DNA from: Methylorubrum zatmanii
GTDB taxonomy: Bacteria; Pseudomonadota; Alphaproteobacteria; Rhizobiales; Beijerinckiaceae
Assembly: GCF_014845115.1 (NCBI RefSeq)
Contig: NZ_NKUI01000092.1
Location: forward strand, 1-39,011
Length of the DNA stretch: 39,011 nucleotides
Reading direction: 5' to 3'
Below, one piece after another: positions 17,104 through 23,942 of this stretch (position 1 is the first letter of the stretch; the number at the start of each line of letters is the position of its first letter). The notes under the pieces are model-generated. The model was not told the DNA's origin. It saw only the letters and a program-made list of their open reading frames with translations, and searched no databases. Made by a program: the position numbers and the translations under genes.

Positions 17104-17652
17104 ATGAGCGACCGCATCATCCTGCGCGCCGGCGAAGCCCTCGTCGCGGGCGGCCCGCCCAACACGGCCTCCGAGCCCGAAGTGATCATCGGCGAGCTCG
17201 ACGGGCCGGTCGGCACCGCGCTCGCCACCCTGACCGGCGATCAGGTCGTCGGCCATTCCCGCGTCTTCGCGCTGCTCAACACCGACATCATGGTCCGCCC
17301 GGTGACGCTCTGCGTCTCCAAGGTGAGCGTGACCGAGAACAAGTACACCTCGATCCTGATGGGCACGGTGCAGTACGCCATCGCCAACGGCGTGCTCGAC
17401 GCGGTCCGGGCCGGCTACATCCCCAAGGAGAAGGCCAACGACCTCGGCATCATCTGCTCGGTCTGGCTCAGCCCGGGCGTGATCCAGGCGGAGAGCGTCG
17501 ATCACAAGGCCCTGTTCGACATCCAGCGCCGTGGCATGACCGAGGCGATCCGCAAGGCCATGACCAACGAGCCCTCGATCGACTGGCTGTTGGAGAACCA
17601 GGACAAGATCGTCCACAAATACTACCAGATGGGCATCGACGGTAAGATCTGA
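17104..17652 (+). CDS. Formaldehyde-activating enzyme paralogue (Fae-like)
   Basis: A 182-residue Fae-family protein. The canonical enzyme joins formaldehyde to tetrahydromethanopterin. Family marks here: GEALVAGGPPN near the start, VIIGELDGPVGTAL, the central VSKVSV block, MGTVQYAIANGVLDAVRAG and IPKEKANDLGIICSVWL. Compared by eye with Methylobacterium Fae (VAHIDLIIG), this protein reads SEPEVIIG, so the His thought to be catalytic is replaced by Glu. M. extorquens has extra fae genes (fae2, fae3) of unclear role, and this is probably one. AAGGAGA precedes the ATG. It is not next to other C1 genes. Family sure; activity doubtful. Confidence 0.88.
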   Translation: MSDRIILRAGEALVAGGPPNTASEPEVIIGELDGPVGTALATLTGDQVVGHSRVFALLNTDIMVRPVTLCVSKVSVTENKYTSILMGTVQYAIANGVLDAVRAGYIPKEKANDLGIICSVWLSPGVIQAESVDHKALFDIQRRGMTEAIRKAMTNEPSIDWLLENQDKIVHKYYQMGIDGKI

Positions 17653-17716
17653 GCCCTTTCCGATCGCGCGCCGCCGGCCGGGCCGGCGGTGCGCCTCACC
17701 GCACAAGCACCCGAGA

Positions 17717-18454
17717 ATGAGCGCCCCCGTCGTCATCCTGGTCGAGCCGCAGCTCGCCGAGAATATCGGCATGACCGCCCGTGCCATGGCCAATTTCGGC
17801 CTGTCCGAACTGCGCCTCGTGGCGCCGAAGAACGGTTGGCCCAAGAAGGGGGTGCGCGAGGCGGCCTCCGGCGCCACGCATGTGCTCGACGCGGCCACGG
17901 TCTACGCCACGGTGCCCGAGGCCATCGCCGACCTGCACCACCTTCTCGCCACCACCGCCCGCGAGCGCGGTCAGATGAAACGGGTCTTCGCTCCCGAGGA
18001 GGCGATGACGGCCACCGCCGGGCGGATCGGACGCGGCGAGCGGGTCGGGCTGATGTTCGGGCGCGAGCGGGTGGGCTTGAGCAACGACGAGGTGTCGCTG
18101 GCCGATGCCATCGTCACCTTCCCGGTGACTGAAGAATTTCCGTCGCTCAACCTTGCCCAGGCCGTGCTGCTGATGGGCTATGAGTGGCGCCGCGCCGCCG
18201 GTCTCGCCACCCTGCGCTTCTCCGGCGAAATGCTGTCGCCGCCCGCCACCCGCGAGGCGCTTCTCTCGCTGTTCGCGAACCTGGAGGAGACCCTGGCGAC
18301 CGCCGGCTTCTACCCACCGGAAAAGCAGGAGATCATCGCCCGCAACATGCGCGACATGCTCCACCGCATGGCGATGACCGAGCAGGATGTGCGCACCTTT
18401 CGCGGGGCGCTGCGGGCGCTGAACCGGCGCGGGGCCAAGGCCGAGGACGCTTAA
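17717..18454 (+). CDS. trmJ: tRNA 2'-O-methyltransferase TrmJ (SPOUT)
   Basis: A 245-residue SPOUT-fold methyltransferase. The trefoil-knot motifs are all visible: motif 1 VEPQLAENIGMTARAMANFG (9-28, with Asn16 and Arg22), motif 2 VGLMFGRERVGLSNDE and motif 3 FPSLNLAQAVLLMGYE. TrmJ methylates the 2'-OH of residue 32 in certain tRNAs with S-adenosylmethionine. A C-terminal helical extension of about 80 residues (through ALRALNRRG) is usual for TrmJ and separates it from TrmL. It follows the Fae paralogue by 64 bases on the same strand. A weak RBS (GAGA) precedes the ATG. Confidence 0.9.
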   Translation: MSAPVVILVEPQLAENIGMTARAMANFGLSELRLVAPKNGWPKKGVREAASGATHVLDAATVYATVPEAIADLHHLLATTARERGQMKRVFAPEEAMTATAGRIGRGERVGLMFGRERVGLSNDEVSLADAIVTFPVTEEFPSLNLAQAVLLMGYEWRRAAGLATLRFSGEMLSPPATREALLSLFANLEETLATAGFYPPEKQEIIARNMRDMLHRMAMTEQDVRTFRGALRALNRRGAKAEDA

Positions 18455-18485
18455 CTGGTCACACGGTCAGGCCATCCCACCCACG

Positions 18486-18593
18486 CCCCATCCTGAGGTG
18501 GCAGCGCGAAGCGACGCCCTCGAAGGATCCTCCAGGGATCGCGTGGCCTCTGGAACATCCTTCGAGGCTGCTGCGCAGCACCTCAGGATGAGG
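18486..18593. repeat. 108-base palindromic repeat, copy 1
   Basis: A large imperfect inverted repeat: the left arm runs from CCCCATCCTGAGGTG through CCTCGAAGGATCCTCCAG and the right arm from CTGGAACATCCTTCGAGG to CACCTCAGGATGAGG. A second copy of the same length, sharing the CATCCTGA and CTCGAAGG cores and the CACCTCAGGATGAGG end, lies at 23795-23902. Elements with these cores are, from memory, frequent in Methylobacterium and Bradyrhizobium intergenic DNA. It sits between the convergent trmJ and 18649-18990 genes. Confidence 0.85.
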
Positions 18594-18648
18594 CGGAGCA
18601 CGGGACATCGATGTGACGCCTCTGACTGCGGCAGGTTTTGACGGAGGT

Positions 18649-18990
18649 CTACCGTCCCGCCAACCCGAACCGCGTCAGACAGACATGCTTGGCGAGCGAG
18701 CCGGAGGAGATCGGCACGGCCAACGTCGTCCCGTAGGGCGCCCCGGTCGCGACGTCCTCGTCCTCCCGAAAGGCTCCCTGCCTGTAGGTCACCTCGCACT
18801 CGTTGAACTTGTTGCAGACCGAGAGCTTGGTGCAGATCGGCCGGCCCGCCCGCTCGTAGATGTAGTAGGTCGCCCCGGAATAGGGCGGCCGGGGGAAGGA
18901 CTCGGTCCGCACGGTGGTGATGTCCTGAGCTCCCGCGACCGCCGGCCAGAGAACCACCGGCACGAGAACTCCCATCACCGCCGCACGCAT
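18649..18990 (-). CDS. Small exported protein with Cys pairs
   Basis: A 113-residue protein with a Sec signal peptide (MRAAVMGVLVPVVLWPAVAG, cleaved near AGA-Q). The ATG at 18990 follows GGGGGAAG. The mature part is small, with four Cys (in PICTKLSVC, FNECEV and HVCLT), suggesting two disulfides in the periplasm, and aromatic clusters (YYIYERAG). A longer frame running to 20214 on this strand only overlaps the MDR gene in another frame and is not real. No family recognised. It is 26 bases downstream of the MDR gene and may be co-transcribed with it. Confidence 0.7.
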   Translation of the reverse strand: MRAAVMGVLVPVVLWPAVAGAQDITTVRTESFPRPPYSGATYYIYERAGRPICTKLSVCNKFNECEVTYRQGAFREDEDVATGAPYGTTLAVPISSGSLAKHVCLTRFGLAGR

Positions 18991-19016
18991 CGTCACTTCC
19001 CCCGTCAGTCCGGATC

Positions 19017-20030
19017 TCAGCCGATCCGGATCATGATCTTGCCGACATGGCTCGCCTTGGCCAAGGCCGCCAGGGCGGCGGGGGCCTCGTCGAAGCCGTA
19101 GACCGTGTCGATCACCGGCGCGATCCGGTGCAGGGTGATCGACCGGTTCATGTCCTCGAACATCTCCCGGGGTCCGACGGCGACGCCGCGCACGATGCAG
19201 CTCGCCCCGAGGATCGCCAGAGGGTCGATGGCCTCGCCCTGCGCCAGCAGGCCGATCAAGCCGATATGGCCGCCGGGCCGGGTCGCGGCGATGGAGCGCG
19301 GCAGCGTGCCGGTGCCGCCGACCTCCACCACGTGATCGACCCCGATGCCGTCGGTCAGCCGGCGCACCTCGCGCTCCCAATCGGGATGGTTGCGGTAATT
19401 GATGGTGTCGTGGGCGCCGAGCGCGCGGGCCTTCTCCAGCTTGGCGTCGCTCGACGAGGTGGCGATGACCCGCGCCCCCGCCGCCCGAGCGAGCTGGATC
19501 GCGAAGACCGACACGCCGCCGGTGCCGAGGGTCAGCACCGTTTCGCCGGCCCGCAGGGGTTTCAGGCCGTAGAGCGCGTTCCAGGCCGTCACCGCTGCGC
19601 AGGGCAGCGTCGCGCCTTCCTCGAAGCTGAGATGGTCGGGCAGCGTCACCAGCCCGTCCTCGTCGAAGACCCGGTACTCGGTGAGCACCCCGTCGATGGC
19701 GCCGCCGAGGGCCGTCTCCCAGGCATCGGCCACCTGCGCACCGCCGAGCCAGCTCTGCGAGAAGATGCCGGCGACCCGCTCGCCGCCCTTGAACCGCCGC
19801 ACGCCCTCGCCGAGGGCGACGACCTCGCCGGCGCCGTCGGAGACCGGGATCAGCCGATTCAGATTCACGGCGAAGGGATAGCGTCCCTCGCAGATCAGCA
19901 TGTCGCGGTAATTGAGTGAGGCCGCCCGCATCCGCACCAGAACCTGCCCGCGGCCCGGTTCGGGGGTGGGGCGCTCGGCGCTCGTCCAACTGTCGAGGCC
20001 GTTGGCGGCGGACATCTCGTAGGCGCGCAT
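19017..20030 (-). CDS. MDR-superfamily quinone/alcohol oxidoreductase
   Basis: A 337-residue medium-chain dehydrogenase/reductase. The GroES-like domain has SLNYRDMLICEGRYP in place of the catalytic-zinc cysteine motif, as in quinone-oxidoreductase and enoyl-reductase branches; the cofactor domain shows VLTLGTGGVSVFAIQLARAA. No four-Cys structural zinc loop is evident. NAD(P)H use is inferred, and Ser-Ser-Ser-Asp after the second strand does not settle the cofactor. The start at 20030 follows GGGAGAG; a frame extension to 20075 is not needed. The substrate is unknown. Confidence 0.88.
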   Translation of the reverse strand: MRAYEMSAANGLDSWTSAERPTPEPGRGQVLVRMRAASLNYRDMLICEGRYPFAVNLNRLIPVSDGAGEVVALGEGVRRFKGGERVAGIFSQSWLGGAQVADAWETALGGAIDGVLTEYRVFDEDGLVTLPDHLSFEEGATLPCAAVTAWNALYGLKPLRAGETVLTLGTGGVSVFAIQLARAAGARVIATSSSDAKLEKARALGAHDTINYRNHPDWEREVRRLTDGIGVDHVVEVGGTGTLPRSIAATRPGGHIGLIGLLAQGEAIDPLAILGASCIVRGVAVGPREMFEDMNRSITLHRIAPVIDTVYGFDEAPAALAALAKASHVGKIMIRIG

Positions 20031-20173
20031 TCTGCTCTCCCGTCCCGGTGCGTTCGCGAAGGAATGGACGCCCATATGGGAAGAGGCCGCCCGAAGGCGA
20101 CCTCGTCCTCAACGATCCCGGATCCGGTTCAGACTCTCTCGACGGGGCGATTTCTTGTCGCCGCGATGGAGAT

Positions 20174-20560
20174 TCAGGCGGCGCGCTTGAGGCAGGCCTT
20201 GAGGGTGCGCACAAGCATGGTCGGCGCGTAGGGCTTGGGAATGAAACGGGCGCCTTCCGGCATGTCGCCGGGGCCGGGCGTGCCCATGCCCGAGACGATC
20301 AGCACCGGGATCTCGGGCCAGCGATGGGCGACGAGGCGGGCAAGGGCGAAACCGTCCATCGACCCCATCGGCATGTCGACATCGGTCATCAGCACCCCGA
20401 CATCCGGGCGCCCTTCCAGCACCGTCAGGGCCTTGTCGGCATGGGGCGCTTCGAGGACGTTGAACCCTGCCTCCGCCAACGTGTCGGAAGCCTCCATCAG
20501 CAGCAGACCGTCATCTTCGACGAGGAGGACGACGGGCGACTCTGCGGAGTGTTCTGTCAT
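20174..20560 (-). CDS. Single-domain response regulator
   Basis: A 128-residue stand-alone receiver. The acidic pocket is Glu15, Asp16 and Asp17, the phosphoacceptor is Asp60 in LMTDVDMP, the switch Ser90 in LIVSG and Lys109 in FIPKPY. No output domain follows, so it likely acts through protein contacts or as a phosphate relay, similar to receivers attached to hybrid kinases. It lies between glcF and the MDR gene, with its own 113-base upstream region. The partner kinase is unknown; the frameshifted LOV kinase at 13.0 kb has its own receiver. Confidence 0.9.
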   Translation of the reverse strand: MTEHSAESPVVLLVEDDGLLLMEASDTLAEAGFNVLEAPHADKALTVLEGRPDVGVLMTDVDMPMGSMDGFALARLVAHRWPEIPVLIVSGMGTPGPGDMPEGARFIPKPYAPTMLVRTLKACLKRAA

Positions 20561-20673
20561 GAGGCTGCAAACGATCTCGGGCCGACACTGGTTGCGGGCC
20601 TAATTCGCAGATGCAGCAAGGTCAAGGAAGAGGCAGCCTGCAATTGTGCATAGCGGAAAAAAGGCCCTTGACC

Positions 20674-22071
20674 TCAGGTGTGCAGCCGCGCTCCCCCGGA
20701 ACGGGCCGGAAGATTCGCCAGAGCCTCCGGGCGCGGACCGCCGGTCGCCCAATCGAGCAGCTCGACCGTATGCAGGATCGGGATGTCGGTGCCCTTCCCG
20801 ATCTGGGTGGCGCAGCCGATATTGCCGGTGGCGATCAGGTCGGGCTTCACCCGCTCGATATTGGCGACCTTGCGGTCGCGCAGGCGCGCGGCGATCTCCG
20901 GCTGGAGGATGTTGTAGGTTCCGGCCGAGCCGCAGCAGATATGGCCCTCGGGCACATCCTTCACCGTGAAGCCGGCCTTCTTGAGCAGGGTCTTCGGTTC
21001 GGTGCGGATCGCCTGTCCGTGCTGCATCGAGCAGGCGGAATGGTAGGCCACCACGAGGTCCGTGTCCTCCACCGGCGGCAGCAGGCCGATCTCGGCCATA
21101 TACTCGGTCACGTCCTTGGCGATGCCCGAGACCCGCGCCGCCTTCTCGGCATAGGCCGGGTCGTCGCGGAACATGAAGCCGTAATCCTTGATGGTGGTGC
21201 CGCAGCCCGATGCGGTGACGACGATGGCATCGAGGCCCGGCCCGTCCATCTCGGCGATCCAGGCATCGATGGTGCGCTTGGCGTGGCCGTGGGCGGACTC
21301 CTCCTTGCCCATGTGGTGGGTCAGTGCGCCGCAGCAGCCTTCGCCCTTGGGATGGACCACCTCGACGCCGTGGCGGTTGAGCAGGCGGATCGCCGCCTCG
21401 TTGAAGTCCGGCCGCAGCACGCTCTGGGCACAGCCGCGCAGCAGCGCCACCCGGCCACGGCGCCGGGCCGGGCCGGCATCCGCACCGGTCTGGAACAGGG
21501 CGCTGATCTCCTGCGCCGAGGTGTCGGCGGGGAAGGTGCCGGGGCGGTCGGTCCGGTTGCGGCCGGGAAGCCGGGCGGGTGCGAGGTCGAGCATTGCCGC
21601 CAGACGGTTGCCGACGCGCGGCAGCCGGGCGACCAGCGGGCGCAGCGGCGCGCCGACCTTGGCGGCGAGCAGCGCCAGCCGGAACCGGTTCGGGTAGGGC
21701 AGGACCAAGGCCAGCAGCCCGCGCAGCAGCCGGTCGGAGAGCGGGCGCTTGTAGGTCTTCTCGATATGGGTGCGGGCGTGATCGACGAGGTGCATGTAAT
21801 GCACGCCCGAGGGGCAGGTCGTCATGCAGGACAGGCAGGAGAGGCAGCGGTCGACATGCTTGACCACCTCGCGGCTGGCCGCCTTGCCGCCCTCCAGCAT
21901 GTCCTTGATGAGGTAGATTCGTCCGCGCGGGGAATCGAGCTCGTCACCCAGGAGAAGGTAGGTCGGGCAGGTCGCGGTGCAGAAGCCGCAATGGACGCAG
22001 GTCCGCAGGATCTTTTCCGAGGCCGCCATGGCGGGGTCGGCGAGCTGCGCGGGGGCGAAGTTGGTCTGCAC
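20674..22071 (-). CDS. glcF: Glycolate oxidase iron-sulfur subunit GlcF
   Basis: A 465-residue protein with two 4Fe-4S motifs (Cys25, 28, 31, 35 in CVHCGFCTATCP; Cys76, 79, 82, 86 in CLSCLSCMTTCP) and two CCG domains (GEGCCGALTHHMG; HICCGSAGTYN). It is the electron-transfer subunit of glycolate oxidase, which turns glycolate into glyoxylate with GlcD and GlcE. Glyoxylate is a serine-cycle intermediate in these methylotrophs. glcD and glcE are not within the window on either side, so the set is split or lies elsewhere. A long perfect palindrome lies 38 bases upstream of its start. Strong family call. Confidence 0.93.
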   Translation of the reverse strand: MQTNFAPAQLADPAMAASEKILRTCVHCGFCTATCPTYLLLGDELDSPRGRIYLIKDMLEGGKAASREVVKHVDRCLSCLSCMTTCPSGVHYMHLVDHARTHIEKTYKRPLSDRLLRGLLALVLPYPNRFRLALLAAKVGAPLRPLVARLPRVGNRLAAMLDLAPARLPGRNRTDRPGTFPADTSAQEISALFQTGADAGPARRRGRVALLRGCAQSVLRPDFNEAAIRLLNRHGVEVVHPKGEGCCGALTHHMGKEESAHGHAKRTIDAWIAEMDGPGLDAIVVTASGCGTTIKDYGFMFRDDPAYAEKAARVSGIAKDVTEYMAEIGLLPPVEDTDLVVAYHSACSMQHGQAIRTEPKTLLKKAGFTVKDVPEGHICCGSAGTYNILQPEIAARLRDRKVANIERVKPDLIATGNIGCATQIGKGTDIPILHTVELLDWATGGPRPEALANLPARSGGARLHT

Positions 22072-22108
22072 GACACGCCTCGATGCATCTTCTTGCTTGG
22101 TCGCGTCT

Positions 22109-22153
22109 CTTAGAACCGTTCCCGATACCCCCGCAATCGGGAACGGTTCTAAG
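22109..22153. repeat. Perfect 18-bp-arm palindrome upstream of glcF
   Basis: Arms 22109-22126 and 22136-22153 (CTTAGAACCGTTCCCGAT and its exact complement) flank a nine-base spacer. It lies between the stop of the 22199-22555 gene and the glcF start, both on the minus strand. It may be a dispersed palindrome, a terminator of the upstream gene, or an operator. On the minus strand no T-run follows the second arm. Confidence 0.8.
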
Positions 22154-22198
22154 CTGTTGTTTTGTCGCGTACCGCACGCAACCTAAGGGGCGAGATTC

Positions 22199-22555
22199 TC
22201 ACCGCTCCCGCGACACCGTGAGCAGGCGGGCGATGAACCAGATCGGCACCACCACCGCCGCGCCCGCCAGGATCCAGCGGCCGAAATCGTGGAAGGTCTC
22301 GAGCCCGAGATCGATCAGCGACCGGGTCAGGTCGTAGAGCCGCCAGAACAGCAGGCCCGGCGTCAGGCCGAGCATCGCCATCACCGCGCCGACCAGCACG
22401 GAGAGGAACAGAAGCTTGACCAGAACCGCCGCCGGCGAACCGCCGAGGAAGCGGTGCAAGGCGGAGCGGCGGCGCGGCTCACCGTGATGCGGCTGGGCCG
22501 GATAGGCGCCGTGGTCGAGCGCGGCGCGCCGCCGCGAATCGTGATCGCCGATCAT
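22199..22555 (-). CDS. Small two-TM membrane protein
   Basis: A 118-residue protein with a His/Arg-rich cytoplasmic head and two hydrophobic segments: about 44-68 (AVLVKLLFLSVLVGAVMAML) and 92-112 (WILAGAAVVVPIWFIARLL). The middle stretch LTPGLLFWRLYDLTRSLIDL, with the block FLGGSPAAVLVKL, resembles small proteins labelled DUF6460 in Hyphomicrobiales, a tentative match from memory. It lies 127 bases upstream of glcF on the same strand. The function is unknown. Confidence 0.65.
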   Translation of the reverse strand: MIGDHDSRRRAALDHGAYPAQPHHGEPRRRSALHRFLGGSPAAVLVKLLFLSVLVGAVMAMLGLTPGLLFWRLYDLTRSLIDLGLETFHDFGRWILAGAAVVVPIWFIARLLTVSRER

Positions 22556-22775
22556 TCAGCCCTTATCCTCACGCTGCCGTCGATGAAGCGTGTCCACCTC
22601 GCCACGGCGTTGCCGATGCGCCACATCCGGGTGAAACCGCCCATTCGCGCCGGCATTCAGCCCGTTCGGGATGGCAGCCAGATGGCATCGCCGAGCGTTC
22701 CACTCAAGATGGCGGCCAGCATCTGGGCCTGCCTCCCGCGATGCTCCTTCCACCGCAGACGACCCGATAAAGGCC

Positions 22776-23726
22776 ATGATCGACCACGCTCTGTTCGACC
22801 CGGCGACGATCGATGCCGAGACGAAGGCGCTCAATGCCGAGATCGTGGCGGCCCATGCCGCGCAGGCCGACCCCTGGTCGCTGCCGATCGAGGAGGTACG
22901 GGCGCGCCGCCGGGCGGGTACGCAGGCCTCGCCGGCCATGCCGCGCAGTGCCCGCGCCGAAACGCTGACCATCGAAGGCCCCGGCGGCCCGCTGGCGCTG
23001 CGGGTGATCCGCCCGCAGGGCAAGGCGCGGGGTGCCTATCTCCATATCCACCGGGGCGGCTGGGTCTGGGGCGCGGCCGACGAGCAGGATCCCTGGCTCG
23101 AACGGATTGCCGATACCTGCGGCTTCATCTGTTTGTCCGTCGAGTACCGGCTGGCGCCGGAGCATCCCTATCCCGCCGCCCTGGAGGATTGCGAGGCAGC
23201 GGCTCTGTGGCTCGCCGGACCGGGCAAGGCGGAGTTCGGGATCAGCGCCCTGACCATCGGCGGCGAGTCGGTCGGGGCGCATCTGGCAGTGATGACGCTG
23301 CTGCGCCTGCGCGACCGCCACGGGCTGCCGCGCGCCTTCCGCGGCGCCAATCTCAATGCCGGCTTCTACGATCTCGGCCTGACCCCGAGCGTGCGGCTCT
23401 GGGGCGAGGAGCGGCTGGTCATCAACACCACCGACCTCAAGCGCTTCGCCGACGGCTATGTCCGCGAGGGCATCGACCGGCGCCGGCCGGACGTCTCGCC
23501 GCTCTACGCCGACCTGAAGGGCCTGCCGCCCGCCCTGTTCACCGTCGGCACCGCCGACCCGCTCCTCGACGACACGCTCTACATGTCGGCCCGCTGGGCA
23601 GCGGCCAACAATGGTGGCCACACCGCCGTCTATGCCGGCGGCTGCCACATCTTCGTGCGCTATCCCGGCGCGCTGAGCGAGCGGGCCCTGGAGCTGATCG
23701 ACCGCTTCCTGATGGCGCTGGCGTGA
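22776..23726 (+). CDS. HSL-type alpha/beta hydrolase
   Basis: A 316-residue hormone-sensitive-lipase-family esterase. Oxyanion segment IHRGGWVWG (91-99), nucleophile elbow GGESVGAH with Ser165, acid in VGTADPLLDD and the catalytic His in GGCHIF. The family's usual HGGG motif reads HRGG here, an Arg for the second residue. The start at 22776 follows AAAGG; a longer frame from 22671 has no RBS. Cytoplasmic, likely acting on short acyl esters or carboxylic lactones. It stands alone between two intergenic regions, with a palindromic repeat after it. Confidence 0.85.
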   Translation: MIDHALFDPATIDAETKALNAEIVAAHAAQADPWSLPIEEVRARRRAGTQASPAMPRSARAETLTIEGPGGPLALRVIRPQGKARGAYLHIHRGGWVWGAADEQDPWLERIADTCGFICLSVEYRLAPEHPYPAALEDCEAAALWLAGPGKAEFGISALTIGGESVGAHLAVMTLLRLRDRHGLPRAFRGANLNAGFYDLGLTPSVRLWGEERLVINTTDLKRFADGYVREGIDRRRPDVSPLYADLKGLPPALFTVGTADPLLDDTLYMSARWAAANNGGHTAVYAGGCHIFVRYPGALSERALELIDRFLMALA

Positions 23727-23794
23727 CGCGGTGACGAGGCGCGGCCCGCGCCTTACCTGAGGGCCATCTTGATCCACGGATCTCCCGACCAATC

Positions 23795-23902
23795 CCTCAT
23801 CCTGAAGTGCTGCGAGAGCGGCCTCGAAGGCTCGTCCGGCACTCACCTCGCTGGCTGGAGGATCCTTCGAGGCTCCGCTTCGCTTCGCACCTCAGGATGA
23901 GG
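23795..23902. repeat. 108-base palindromic repeat, copy 2
   Basis: Same architecture and length as the copy at 18486-18593: CCTCATCCTGA at the left, CCTCGAAGG in the arm, a complementary ATCCTTCGAGG and the shared end CACCTCAGGATGAGG. The arms differ more in the centre than in copy 1. It ends 40 bases before the helicase start. Confidence 0.85.
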
Positions 23903-23942
23903 ATGGGGACGGGAGATCCGCCTTCTTGCGGGCTCGAAATTC

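Noticed and set aside
17671-17689. GC-rich hairpin after the Fae paralogue as a terminator
   Set aside because: It has no T-run and consists of a simple CCGCCGGC/GCCGGCGG palindrome, common at this GC; trmJ follows closely and may be co-transcribed.
18991-20214. Upstream extension of the small exported protein gene
   Set aside because: It overlaps the MDR gene in another frame; the real start at 18990 has an RBS and a signal peptide.
20619-20674. Inverted repeat AGGTCAAGG/CCTTGACCT between glcF and the receiver gene
   Set aside because: Nine bases with a 38-base centre, one arm touching the glcF stop codon; too weak to call an operator or terminator.
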